From Dunaliella salina (lineage: Eukaryota > Chlorophyta > Chlorophyceae > Chlamydomonadales > Dunaliellaceae), in contig MU069512.1 of NCBI GenBank assembly GCA_002284615.2, forward strand, positions 274,686-285,759: 11,074 nt of DNA, in the 5' to 3' direction. The first letter of the stretch is position 1; every line of letters begins with the position of its first letter. The position numbers and the translations under genes were made by a program. Shown here in pieces: positions 1 through 9,822 of the stretch. The notes below the pieces were generated by a model, which searched no databases, was not told the origin of the DNA, and worked only from the letters and a program-made list of their open reading frames with translations.

Positions 1-300
1 AGGGAGGCATGAGGTTGGGGCCCATGCTACCCCTGTGTGAGCTCTATTTTTTCATGTTTCATGTCATACACGGACAAGGACGTCCACGTGTGCCTCTTAG
101 CTGAAGGTGCTCAAGACAGGCATTTGTTTGAAGCAAAGTGCACAAGCATGCTGTTCATCTCAACACATGTAGCCCTGCCACAGCGTTCTGCAACCGCGTC
201 AGGAAATTTACAGACCGCTTTTCTGTGCTAGTGGAGCAACAGGCTACTGCATTCTGCACCCGCATCACAAAATTTTACAGGCTGCTTTTGTATGCTTGAG
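1..300. repeat. Intron/flank with a two-copy ~66-bp imperfect repeat
   Basis: No gene recognised. Segments near 181-236 and 247-302 are imperfect copies of each other: both contain ttctgca-ccgc, a ttttacag-like stretch, then gcttttntgtgct and ggagcaa. The whole stretch is probably the intron before exon 1, or sequence upstream of it. Confidence 0.5.
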
Positions 301-404
301 GAGCAATTGGAGCCTATAACCTGGAGAGAAGCAACAAGCCTCCTCCAGCTTAAAGGTTACAAGGAAGTGGAGCAACCAACCTCCTTCACATGAGACAAAC
401 AAGC

Positions 405-2325
405 CACTTGAGCACACATGCCACTGTGCCGCACCTGCCGAATTGGGCACAAATGAAACTGTGCTGCATCTGCCGCATTGAGCGCACATGCTACTGTGCT
501 GCATCTGCCGCATTGAGCACACATGGCACTGTGCTGCATCTGCAACTGTGCTGCGTCTGATGTATTGAGGCCTCACATGCCACAGTGCCGCACCTGCGGC
601 ATCAAGCACAAATAAAAGTGTGCCGCATCTGTGACGGTGCCTTATTTGCCACTGTGCCACATCTGTCGTTTTGAGCGCACATGCCACTGTGCCGCATCTG
701 CTGCATTAAGCACAAATCAAACTGTGCCGCATGTTCCGGTGTACCGCATCTGCTGCATCAAGCACAAATAGAAGTGTGCCGCATTTGTCACTGTGCCGTG
801 TCTGCCACTGTGCTGCATCTGCCGTATTGAGCGCACATACCGCATCTGCTGCATTGAGCACAATTGCAACTGTGCCACAATTGCCACTTTGCCACATCTG
901 CCTCATTGGGCGCACATGCCACAGTGGCGCATCTGCGGCATTAAGCAGACATGCGGCTGTGCCGCATCTGTCACTGTGCCGCTTCTGCCACGTTGCCGCT
1001 TCTGCCACTTTTCTGCATCTGCCACATTGAGTGCACATGCCACTGTGCCGCATCTGCCGAATTGAGCACACATGCCACTGTGCCGCACCTGCTGCATTGA
1101 GCGCACATGCCACTGTGCTGCATCTGTCGCGTTAAGCTTTCACATGCCGCTGTGCCGCATCTGCTGCATGGAGCGCACATGCTAAGATTACAGGTTACAA
1201 CAAAGGAGGCCTCCAGCGCACATGCTGATGTCCCGCATCTGCCTCTCTGCCGCATCTGCCGTATCAAGCACACATGCTACTGTGTCCAACCTACTATTGC
1301 GCTGGATCTGACACTTTGCCGTATCAAACACTTTGCTGCATTTGCCACTGCGCCGTACCGAACACACTGGGTGCACATGCCACTGTGCTGCATTTGCCGC
1401 TCTGAGCACACATGCCACTGTGCTGCATTTGCTGCTCTGAGCACACATGCCACTGCGCTGCACCAAACACACTGGGTGCACATGCCACTGTGCTGCATTT
1501 GCCGCTCTGAGCACACATGCCACTGTGCCTATCAGTCACTGTGCTGCATCTGCCACTTTCTGCCGCATCCATGCATTAAGTGCACATGCCACTGTGCCAC
1601 ATCTGCCGCATTGAGCACACATGCCACAGTGCCGCATCTGCCGCATTGAGCACACATGCCAATGTGCCGCATCTGCCTCAGTACCGCATCTGCTGCATCA
1701 AGCGCATTTGCTACTGTGCTGCTTCTGCTGCACTGAGCGCAAATGAAATTGTGCCACACTCTGCCACTGTGCCGTATTGGCCACTTTGCCGCATCTGCAC
1801 ACATGCCACTGTCCCGCACCTGCTGCATTGAGCGCAAATGCAGGTGTACCGCATCTGCTGCATTGAGCGCACATACTGCTGTGCCGCAACCGTCACTGTG
1901 CCGCATCTGCCACTTTGCTGCATCTGCCGCATTGAGGACAAACAAAACTCCATCTGTTACTGTGCCGCATCTGAACCATTTTGCCGCATCTGCCGAATTG
2001 AGCACACATGCCACTGTGCCGCACCTGCTGCATTGAGCACACATGCCACTGTGCCGCATCTGCCGCAGGGGGCTTTCACAAGCCGCTGTGCCGCACCTGC
2101 TGCATGAAGCGCACATGCTCGGGTTACAGGTAACAGCAAAGGAGGCCTCCAGCGCACATGCTACTGTGCCCCACCTGTTGTGCTGCATCTGACACTTTGC
2201 TGCGTCTTTGTCACCATGCCACATTTGCCACTGTGCCGCACCTACCACATTGGGTGCACATGCCACTTTGCTGCATCTGCCGCTCTGAGCTCGCGTTGCC
2301 ACTGTACCACATCTGCACTCTTGCA
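405..2325. repeat. Large ~35-bp minisatellite array
   Basis: About 1.9 kb of degenerate tandem units. Each contains CCACTGTGCCGCATCTGC, then CGCATTGAGC, then ACACATG. The spacing is exactly 35 bp in well-preserved places, for example ttgag at 1611 and 1646; shorter subunits are interspersed. 35 is not a multiple of 3, and stop codons are rare in the unit, so long Cys/Ala/His-rich open frames appear on both strands; the longest is minus 1532-2575. These are judged by-products, not genes. A higher-order duplication is also visible: caaaggaggcctccagcgca occurs at 1201 and 2137. Confidence 0.92.
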
Positions 2326-2642
2326 CTCCCTGTTCCTCAACGCATGTGCTCTCCATTTGACGTTCATCCACAGTTGAAGCAGGTTGGTGTTTAACAAGTA
2401 CGGCAGCTGCCACCCTGACCAACCAAAATGGTGTGCGAATGGCAAGGCAGCTGCCAGTATCAGCATGCCTCATACGCGGTCCCCTTGGATCAAGTCCTCC
2501 CCTAAGCTTGTGCATGCACATACCAAGGACTGGACAGTTCCACATACGAATACTTCTTTCCTCCCCCCCTGCCAAAAAGCTGATGTATGTGGTATTTTTA
2601 TATAGACTTGGCCAATCCTACGCATACCTAGATGCTTTGTGA
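2326..2642. repeat. Spacer with a diverged 104-bp satellite unit
   Basis: No gene. From about 2478 the sequence resembles the downstream 104-bp satellite: it has tggatcaagtcctccc, then aagcttgtgcatgcaca, and at 2625 cctagatgctttgtg. An extra ~50 bp is inserted in this unit. It provides the left half of the target site of the hAT element at 2643. Confidence 0.65.
2635..2642. repeat. 8-bp target-site duplication, left (element A)
   Basis: CTTTGTGA here is repeated exactly at 3064-3071 on the other side of the element. Confidence 0.93.
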
Positions 2643-2672
2643 CAGGGATGGGTCATTCTTGATACGCGTATT

Positions 2673-2864
2673 TTAAAGAACGCTAAAAATGGCCTTAAAT
2701 TCGCGAATCGTAAAATCCGCTGGATGGAGTGCGCAGTAAAATTTGTCACCATGGTACACATGCTCACACAGTTTGCACTTGTTCTTCCTCTGCTTGGCCC
2801 CATTCGTGCCTGCAGGCTGAACAGGTGTGACATAATCCCACTCAGAACCCTTCTCTTTTGGCAT
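2673..2864 (-). pseudogene. Truncated hAT transposase N-terminus with BED zinc-finger remnant
   Basis: A 63-residue minus-strand frame starts MPKEKGSEWDYVTPV and continues KNKCKLCEHVYHGDKFYCALH. An aromatic W9/Y11 pair followed by C30-x2-C33 fits the first half of a BED-type DNA-binding finger, the usual N-terminal domain of hAT transposases. H37, C44 and H47 are possible remaining ligands, but the frame then runs into the terminal arm of the element (ADFTIREFKAIF) and stops. The catalytic RNase-H-like and dimerisation regions are absent, as expected for an internal deletion. The reading frame is also open upstream of the Met, through the G/C-rich hairpin. Confidence 0.7.
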
Positions 2865-2882
2865 AATAAAATGTTTGTGGGG

Positions 2883-2968
2883 TTTTGGGGGGGGGNGGGG
2901 GGTGGTTGGGGGTAGGGTCCCAGGTTTGAATCCTGGTTCCCCCCACCCAACCCCCCCCCNCCCCAAAA
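2883..2968. repeat. G/C-rich long hairpin with tRNA T-arm-like loop
   Basis: An inverted repeat whose left arm is TTTT plus a G run and whose right arm is a C run plus AAAA. The centre is CCAGG-TTTGAAT-CCTGG (2920-2936), a 5-bp stem with a 7-nt loop. GGTTTGAATCC (2923-2933) is one mismatch from the tRNA B-box. No D-arm or anticodon arm is visible, so this is not an intact tRNA. Each arm carries one N in a homopolymer, so exact lengths are uncertain. Confidence 0.7.
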
Positions 2969-3063
2969 TGGCCCTCTGAATTCGCGTACATACGCGACGT
3001 ACGCGTATTTTACACGTATATACGCGAACGGTAACTCCCAGACCCGCGAATGACCCAACCCTG

Positions 3064-3071
3064 CTTTGTGA
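3064..3071. repeat. 8-bp target-site duplication, right (element A)
   Basis: CTTTGTGA, identical to 2635-2642. Confidence 0.93.
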
Positions 3072-3838
3072 TACCTAATTGCCAAACCCTGTGCTGTGTG
3101 ATGCCCCATTTCTGGTCCCCATTGATTGAGTCCTCCCTTGAGCTTCTGCACGCAAATTCCTGGATACTTTGTGGTACCTATTTGCCAAACCCTGCAGCTG
3201 TGGTGCGCCCTATATTCCTGGTCCCCATTGATTGAGTCCTCCCTTGAGCTTGTGCATGCACATACTCGGCTGCTCTGTGATACTTGCAAGCCAAATTTTG
3301 CAGCTGTGTGGCGCGTCATCCCTGGTCCCCATTGATTGAGTCCCCCCTTGAGCTTGTGCATGCACACACCTAGATGCTTTGTGGTATGTTCTTGCCAAAC
3401 CCTGCAGCTGTGTGGCGCCTCATCCCTGGTCCCCAAAGATTGAGTCCTCCCTTGAGCTTGTGCATGCACATACTCGGATGCTCTGTGATACTTGCAAGCC
3501 AGATTTTGCACCTGTGTGGCGCGTCATCCCTGGTCCCCATTGATTGAGTCCTCCCTTGGGCTTGTGCATGCACACACCAAGATGCTTTGTGGTATCTTCT
3601 TGCCAAACCCTGCAGCTGTGTGGCGCGTCACCCTGGTCCCCATTGATTGAGTCCTCCCTTGGGCTTGTGCATGCACACACCTAGATGCTTTGTGGTATGT
3701 TCTTGCCAAACCCTGCAGCTGTGTGGCGGCTCATCCCTGGTCCCCATCGATTGAGTTCTCACTTGAGCTTGTGCATGCACAACACCTAGATGCTTTGTGG
3801 TATGTTCTTGCCAAACCCTGCAGCTGTGTGGCGCCCTC
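3064..3838. repeat. ~104-bp tandem satellite running up to the exon 1 acceptor
   Basis: Seven-plus units. The ATTGATTGAG anchor lies at 3121, 3227, 3331, 3435 (variant), 3539, 3642 and 3746, giving steps of 106, 104, 104, 104, 103 and 104. Each unit contains ctttgtggta, then cttgccaaaccctgcagctg, tgtggcgc, tcatccctggtcccc and cttgtgcatgcaca. Two subtypes alternate in part: tgccaaaccctgcag and agccaaattttgcag. The last unit leads directly into the splice acceptor at 3839-3840. Minus-strand frames repeating MHKLKGGLNQWGPG are by-products. Confidence 0.93.
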
Positions 3839-3840
3839 AG

Positions 3841-3964
3841 CCGAATCAAGAGCCTGCGCCAGCACCTCAGTGAGGTAGACGACCAAACCTACGCATCAGC
3901 GTGCCATGTCGCGGCGTTGCAGCAGCGGCGCAACAACGTGTCGGCAACGCTGGATGTTCTCCAG
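3841..3964 (+). CDS. VPS54: VPS54 exon 1 of window
   Basis: The acceptor is ccctcag (AG 3839-3840) and the donor CAG|GTGGGT at 3965. The first base completes a split codon; 41 full codons follow, starting RIKSLRQHL and ending ATLDVLQ. Known VPS54 proteins have a matching IR..R..L helix followed by a R-x-N-L segment, here RRNNV. The exon directly abuts the last unit of the 104-bp satellite on its left and a donor-derived repeat on its right. No upstream exon ending in phase 2 was recognised in the preceding 3.8 kb. Confidence 0.85.
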
Positions 3965-6900
3965 GTGGGTGCTGTAGGAAGTTTCTGTGTAAAGGAAGGG
4001 AAAAGAAAGGGTACATCGCTGTATACAGGTGGGAGCTGCAGGAAAGGAAAGGAAAGGAAAGGAAAGGGAACATTACTTTGAACAGGTGGGAGCTATAGGA
4101 AAGGAGAGGAAACGGAAGGGTGCATCGCTGTATACAGGTGGGAGCTGTAGGTCACAAACTCAGATGCCAAAGGCTGCCAATCAGGGCATCTGACAACTTG
4201 CCTGTTTGTAAATGACGAGGAATCTGTGCAAGAAAGGAAGTGAGAATGATGTGTTGTGAAGGTGGGATTCATTTGTGAATGGTGTTTTACAGGATGACTC
4301 AGGGCGGCTTAGGATGGAGATGGAAAGTTTGTTGGCAGGTGGCCGTCGGTGATGCCTTACATTTTCACATGTTAAGCTCCACTTGTGCCATCAGTTTGAG
4401 TGAGCCATTCACGTGGCTGCAAAGTGCATAAGGGCCGTGCGCTGCTAATGAAAACAGTGTTCTTTTTTCCCTGGAGACTCATTTATGGATGAGGCATGTA
4501 TGGAACAAAAATCAGGGTGACCTGCATTGGACAGGCTGTGTTACGTTGTCACTGCAATCCTAGAAGTGTAATTAATGGCCTGAGGAAAATGGCCGGCAGG
4601 CTCTTGAAGGGGAAAGAAAAGCTGCTCGGTGCCAGGACCCCTACCAGCTCAATGGAGTATTTGTCTTTTCCCAGTGCAGCTTGTTGCTGCACTCTTGGAA
4701 GGCTTTTTCAGTAAATCGGTCGGTGAGGGGCAGCTTTCCTTGCTTGCAGCCTGCTAGACATGGCAAAAGGATCTCTGAACCTGATGTGCACATGTTTGAT
4801 ATGCTGACATGCAGGTGGTGGAGGAGGTGGCCTCTTCGCGCGTGGCCCTCCAGCTGCTGCTGGATGGCCAGGACTATGCAGGCGCTCTCGACCTCCTCGA
4901 AGTGAGCAGGCACATGCATCTCCTGCAGAGCTGTTAGTGTCACACAAGCACGCCCATGCATCTGGACCCTCTTCAAGTTCATGGTTGCGCGCTTCTCTTG
5001 CAATGCTACCTCGTGCAATAAATGATGCGCATGTGGGCCTTCTTGGAGTGAGTGGGCTCAGGCATCTTTGGAGGTGCTGCTGCTGATGCACATGCAAGCG
5101 TCCCCATGTCCACATAAGACGCACGCACATGAAGGTGCTGCGCACAGCTACATGGCAGGGCAGGGATGGGTCAGACATGAATACACGTGTTTTCATGTAT
5201 CACTGAAATTGCTCGTATGTACGCATATTGTTAAGCTCAAACCCGTAAAATTGCACGGATATACTTGAATGCGTATTTTTGTGTATCGTTAAAGTTACAC
5301 GTGTATACGCGTTTCGTTAAGCCCAAACTCGCGTATGATCCAACCCTGTAGCAGGGTGTCTTGCTTGCAACAGGGTGTCCTATATGGTCCTATGTGGATT
5401 TGAAGCGCTAAGGATGCTCATGGCATGTGCACATGGCATGAGCATGTCCTATTTGGATTTGAAAGCGCTAAGGATGCTCATGGCATCCTCCATGGCTTGT
5501 GCACATGGCATGAGCATGTCCTATTTGGATTTGAAAACGCTAAGGATGCTCATGGCATGTACACATGGCATGAGCATGTCCTATGTGGATTTGAGAGTGC
5601 TGACCATGCTCATGCCTCTACGGATCTAGCATGGGACAGCACATTTTTGGGACAGGGTCCATGCGATTTTGTATGAACTGCTTGTGCGCTCTACTTGAAA
5701 GAAAGGCCATGCAGAATTATGTGCCAGTCATCAGCCAGTACTTCTGCCCGAGATGGTGGAAGGCATTGCCCGAAAAAGTTTGATTTAAAGCCCAAGCTTC
5801 AGTTTCAGCTTAGTCAAAGGAAGGGCCGTTGGGTCCAGGCAGAGCCAAGTATACTTCAGGTAGAGCTTTGCACATCATAATTTCAGGATTGGAATTTGTC
5901 TTGGAGCTAGGAAAAGTATGCGCGGGCCAGCATGGGCGTTCCCAGAAGGGGTGTGGAACACTCGTCTGAAAATTGCAACTTTCAGTCAGCCACCCAGGTG
6001 GAAGTTGTTCATGAATGGGTACAGCTCATGCCGAATCTACAGTTTTCAGGGAGCAGGGAGCATTTTAATTTGTGTACAAGAGCTTATGGCCTTTGGCTGA
6101 GGCCTCTAGGAGGATTGTCTTGCAGTCCGCGGACATGCAAGGAAGATGCATTAGGTGCAAGTAAGAGCTGGGAAAGTTGACCAGCCTGCAATGCACTACA
6201 AGTTGTTCGTCCTGCCTGAAATCTCTAATTCAACACCAAGTTTGGCATGAGGAGTGTCTCTGCAGTGCCAGGAAACAAGGTTGTGGGATCTGCAGGTTTT
6301 TGTGGTTGTGTTTGGAAAATCTGGTTGGTGAACACGTCAGAGGGAAGGCGCCGGAAAAGAAAAGCTTTTGAACATTGCTTTGCTTCCACTTTGCCAATTT
6401 GCTTGCATCCGCAAATTCCTGTGATCTGTGCAGACCAATATGATCACCTGCACAGGGACTCCTTCAGTAATCATGGGTCAATCAGATGGGACCAGCTTCA
6501 ATCAGGTTTACTTTCTAATTTGTTGTAGGGCCCGCCCCAATAAAAGTTCTCCTTTTTTATGATCAGGCCAGCAGTCAGTCGTTTTGACTGGAGGCCTTAT
6601 AACCTTGTAATCTGTTCAGGCTTGTACACCCACGCCGTCTCTCAGAATTCCAACCGTCTAAACGGTTCGATGCATGGTTCGGTTCGGTTCAATCGTAAAA
6701 GGTGCTTTCAAGAAACAGACGGTGGCAAATCGACCAGTCGGTTCCGCCGTCTGGCTCTGCAGGGCCACACGCTGCTTGCATGGCTGTGCTTGCATGGCCG
6801 CTATCCAGTGTCTGCAAGCAAAATTTTAAATTACATTTCCTTAATTTATATATATGTCGAGTGCAAAATGCAATGCCACTCTGTTGGAGCAGCAGCATCA

Positions 6901-9779
6901 GCAGCGCGCTGCTGCTAGCAGCAGGGGATTGAGGGTCCTCAATGGATGGAAGGGGGCGGGGTATGGAGGGGTCAGGAGGGGGTTAGACATTTGATGCAGC
7001 TTAAGTTTAGACTTGCAGTTCTGCAGTTTTGGGTCTTTGTTCTTATTTTGTTTATCCAGAGGAGTTCAGACACTTCCAACACGACATTTTGGTAAGCGAG
7101 CAGAATTGGTGGACCAAACCGACCATCGAACCGTCTCACACCGTTTCAACGGTCCAGAATTTGAAAAAGACGGTTTTAAACCGTAAAACGGTACCGTCCC
7201 GTAAAATCGTACAGCAAACTGTCAACCGTAGGTGTACAAGCCTGAATCTGTTGTAGGGCCCGCCCCAATAATTGCTGTGGTGCTCTGTTGAGCTCAGGTA
7301 AAATGCCAAGCAGGGATATTGCGTCTGGCTACCTGATAAGAGTGCTTCAGCATTCACAGTACCGACAATTCACGCTGGTTACATTCTGGTGACATGTGCA
7401 CAGAAAGACTTTGTGCCTGCTTTCCACAACGCCGTGAATCACCTCCCTGAGTGCTTGTCTGCACCTTCGCTGCATGAGCAGGTGGTAGCACATGAAATGG
7501 TGCTCTGCTGAACTTTCCTTCACGTTGCTTTTCTGCACCTTCGCTGCTTACGCAGGTGGTAGCACACAACATGGAGGCCAACTGTGGGCTGGGGCTGCAG
7601 ATGTTTGCACAGGCGCTGCCACAGATGCAAGAAACGAGGGAACTGCTGGAAAGCCTGCTGGCATGCGAGTTTGTGGGCCTCGCCAACTTCTCCCAGGTAA
7701 GGATGCCATAGCACAGGAACAGGGCGGCAGCGTTGGGAACATTGGTAGGTCTTGCTGATTTTACACGTTGGAGGAAGCCATGATGTGCATACAGGATGGT
7801 GGCAGCACGCCCTGGCATGTTTGCTGTTCCTGGGCTCCTTGCATGCGCATCATGGCAAAAGAGTGAGGGAGACTGCTGGCGAGCAACTGTGTAACAACGT
7901 CAGGCTGAGAAAGTGACGCAGCATTTCAACATCCCATGACCACGACCAACTAATTCAACTACCTTGCAGCACACTCTCGTCCCAGCACACTTTCATTGTG
8001 ACAGCAACCTCCTTGAAGGCAAGCCAGCAAGCTTGCTCATGACGGTCTGGGGACGTGACTCCCAGGCTTAGTGTTATTTCATGGGGCTCCTCATCCTGAA
8101 CTTCAAATCCAGAATTTTCAGGCCTCTTGCAAGCCAACTCACCACAGAGAACCCATTCCTCAGGGGTGGGCTCAAAGCATTTTGCCTCAAGCATGCTTTC
8201 TGTCACACATATATCTTGCCCTGTACTTTGCGTCAGCTCAGAAAGAGATTGTAAGGTTGTCCATTGCGATGTGCTTGAGGCCAAATTCTTGGAGTAAGTA
8301 CTCTTTGTGTTGAACAGGTACTTACAGAAGGGCTCTGGTTTTCAACATGTGCAAAGTGGTGTTTGGTGTCACATGCTTCATGCATTCCTTCTGGAGTTGT
8401 GCAAAGTGGTGTTTGGTGCTACATGCCTCAAAGGAGTTCCTGGTGTTGCATACTCCCAGTGCTTTTGGGGAGCATACAGTGTGCTTTGGTATGCAGTCCG
8501 GCAACACAACCCTGAACGTGTGCCTGAAGCTGAGGAGCCATTGCAACACATTTGGTTGTGTGCTCCTCTCTATCCAGGCACATGTAGTGATGGAGCCTTG
8601 CATTATTGTTAGCACAGGATGGATGATCCAATGAAGTTAGGGAGCGGTTGCTTGATGTGTGCATCTCTCTATCCGGGCACACATCGGGATAAAGGCCGCC
8701 CTGGAGGCTCTACCTGTGCGGCCTTAGTGTCGGGTGCAGAAGATGCTGAGGCTGTTGTCGGTGATTGGTGTGAATGGGTGGTCGTCAATGGCACCTTTCA
8801 GCAGCAGCAGCCTTAGTATCACCATTACCCTTGCTAAGGCCGTGGAGGTAGAGTCTCTAGGGCAGCCTCTATCCCTGCACGTGCCTGGACGGAAAGATGC
8901 ACACCCCAAGCACAGGTCAAGCGTTGGGCTGAAGCTGCAACACATTGAGCTGTGTGCTCCACTGTGTACAGGCACATGCAGTGATGCAGGCTGCCATAGC
9001 CCAAGCTGCTAAGGCACAGGTCAAATACTTGGTTGAAGCTGCAAAACACCTGGCTACATGCCCTACTGTGTTCAAGCACATGCAGTGATGGACGCTGCCA
9101 CAGCCCAAGCTGCAAAAAAGACACAGGTCAAGCATTTGGTTGAATTTGCAACACACCTGGTTGCATTCTCCACTGTGTTCATGCACATGCAGTGATGGAG
9201 GCTGCCATAGCCCAAGCTGCTAATGCACAGGTGGAACATTTGGTTAAAGCTGCAAAACACCTGGCTACTTGCTCACTTTGTTCAGGCACATGCAGTGATG
9301 GAGGCCGCCATAGCCCAGGCTGCACAAGCAAACACGCTGGCCGCAAAGCAGGAGGCGGGAGAGGAGGAGTCTTGCCCTGGGTGAGTGAGCAGGAGTCTGG
9401 CCCTGAGTGAGTCTGTGAGGGGTGAGTGAGCAGTTTCTCCTAAGGAGCCCAGTTGGACTTGCTCTCTCATGAAACTCAATTTTTGTTGTTCAACCAGCAA
9501 CCTGATGAACACCTTGGCGCACTGCCATCTTTTGCTTTCGCTTTGGTCCAGGGATCTGCCAGCAGGCATACTAACACTCACAAAATACATACTCACACCT
9601 TGCTAAAGATTATATCCAAGCAGCCGACCTGTAAGATGCCTGCATCTGCCTGTAAGAGAGGAGGATGGTTCTTTCCTGGCAGGCGTTTTGGTTATTGCTG
9701 AGGCAAAGAAAGGAGGATGGTTCTTTTTTTGCAGGCGTTGTTGCTCTTGCTGATGCAAGGGCAGCACTCCTTGCATTCC

Positions 9780-9822
<43 letters not shown>

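Larger units (their letters stand above)
2643..3063 (-). mobile_element. hAT-superfamily DNA transposon, internally deleted (element A)
   Basis: This 421-bp element begins CAGGGATGGGTCATTC and ends GAATGACCCAACCCTG, terminal inverted repeats differing at one base in 16. It is flanked by perfect 8-bp duplications CTTTGTGA. CAGGG termini plus 8-bp duplications are hAT hallmarks. The only coding remnant is a minus-strand BED-finger start, so the element is oriented on the minus strand and cannot encode its own transposase. Subterminal arms are rich in TACGCG-type motifs. A G/C-rich hairpin with two unresolved bases (2896, 2960) sits inside. The target is a unit of the 104-bp satellite, and neighbouring units preserve the empty site. 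Confidence 0.92.

Noticed and set aside
1532..2575. 347-residue minus-strand open frame, Cys/Ala-rich, looking like repeated metal-binding motifs
   Set aside because: It is a translation of the 35-bp minisatellite. Equivalent frames are open in other phases and on the other strand, and no unit-length selection for frame is visible.
2915..2945. tRNA gene
   Set aside because: Only a T-arm-like hairpin is present; there are no D-arm, anticodon arm or pairing acceptor stem.
2618..3709. Overlapping minus-strand frames with repeats of MHKLKGGLNQWGPG
   Set aside because: These are by-products of the 104-bp satellite; the unit length drifts between 103 and 106 so no single frame persists, and the frame runs through the hAT element.
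405..3838. CRISPR array
   Set aside because: Units are directly adjacent and degenerate with no constant repeat/unique spacer alternation, and the context is eukaryotic.
4496..5196. Short frames in introns 1 and 2, both strands
   Set aside because: They lack splice borders that would keep VPS54 phase, have no recognisable motif, and some run antisense across exon 2.
5375..5629. 84-residue + strand frame rich in Met/Leu/His
   Set aside because: It is explained by the 60-bp palindromic repeat, whose length happens to be divisible by three.
6559..6918. 119-residue frame spanning the left end of element C
   Set aside because: It starts outside the element and crosses its boundary, and has no transposase-like motif.
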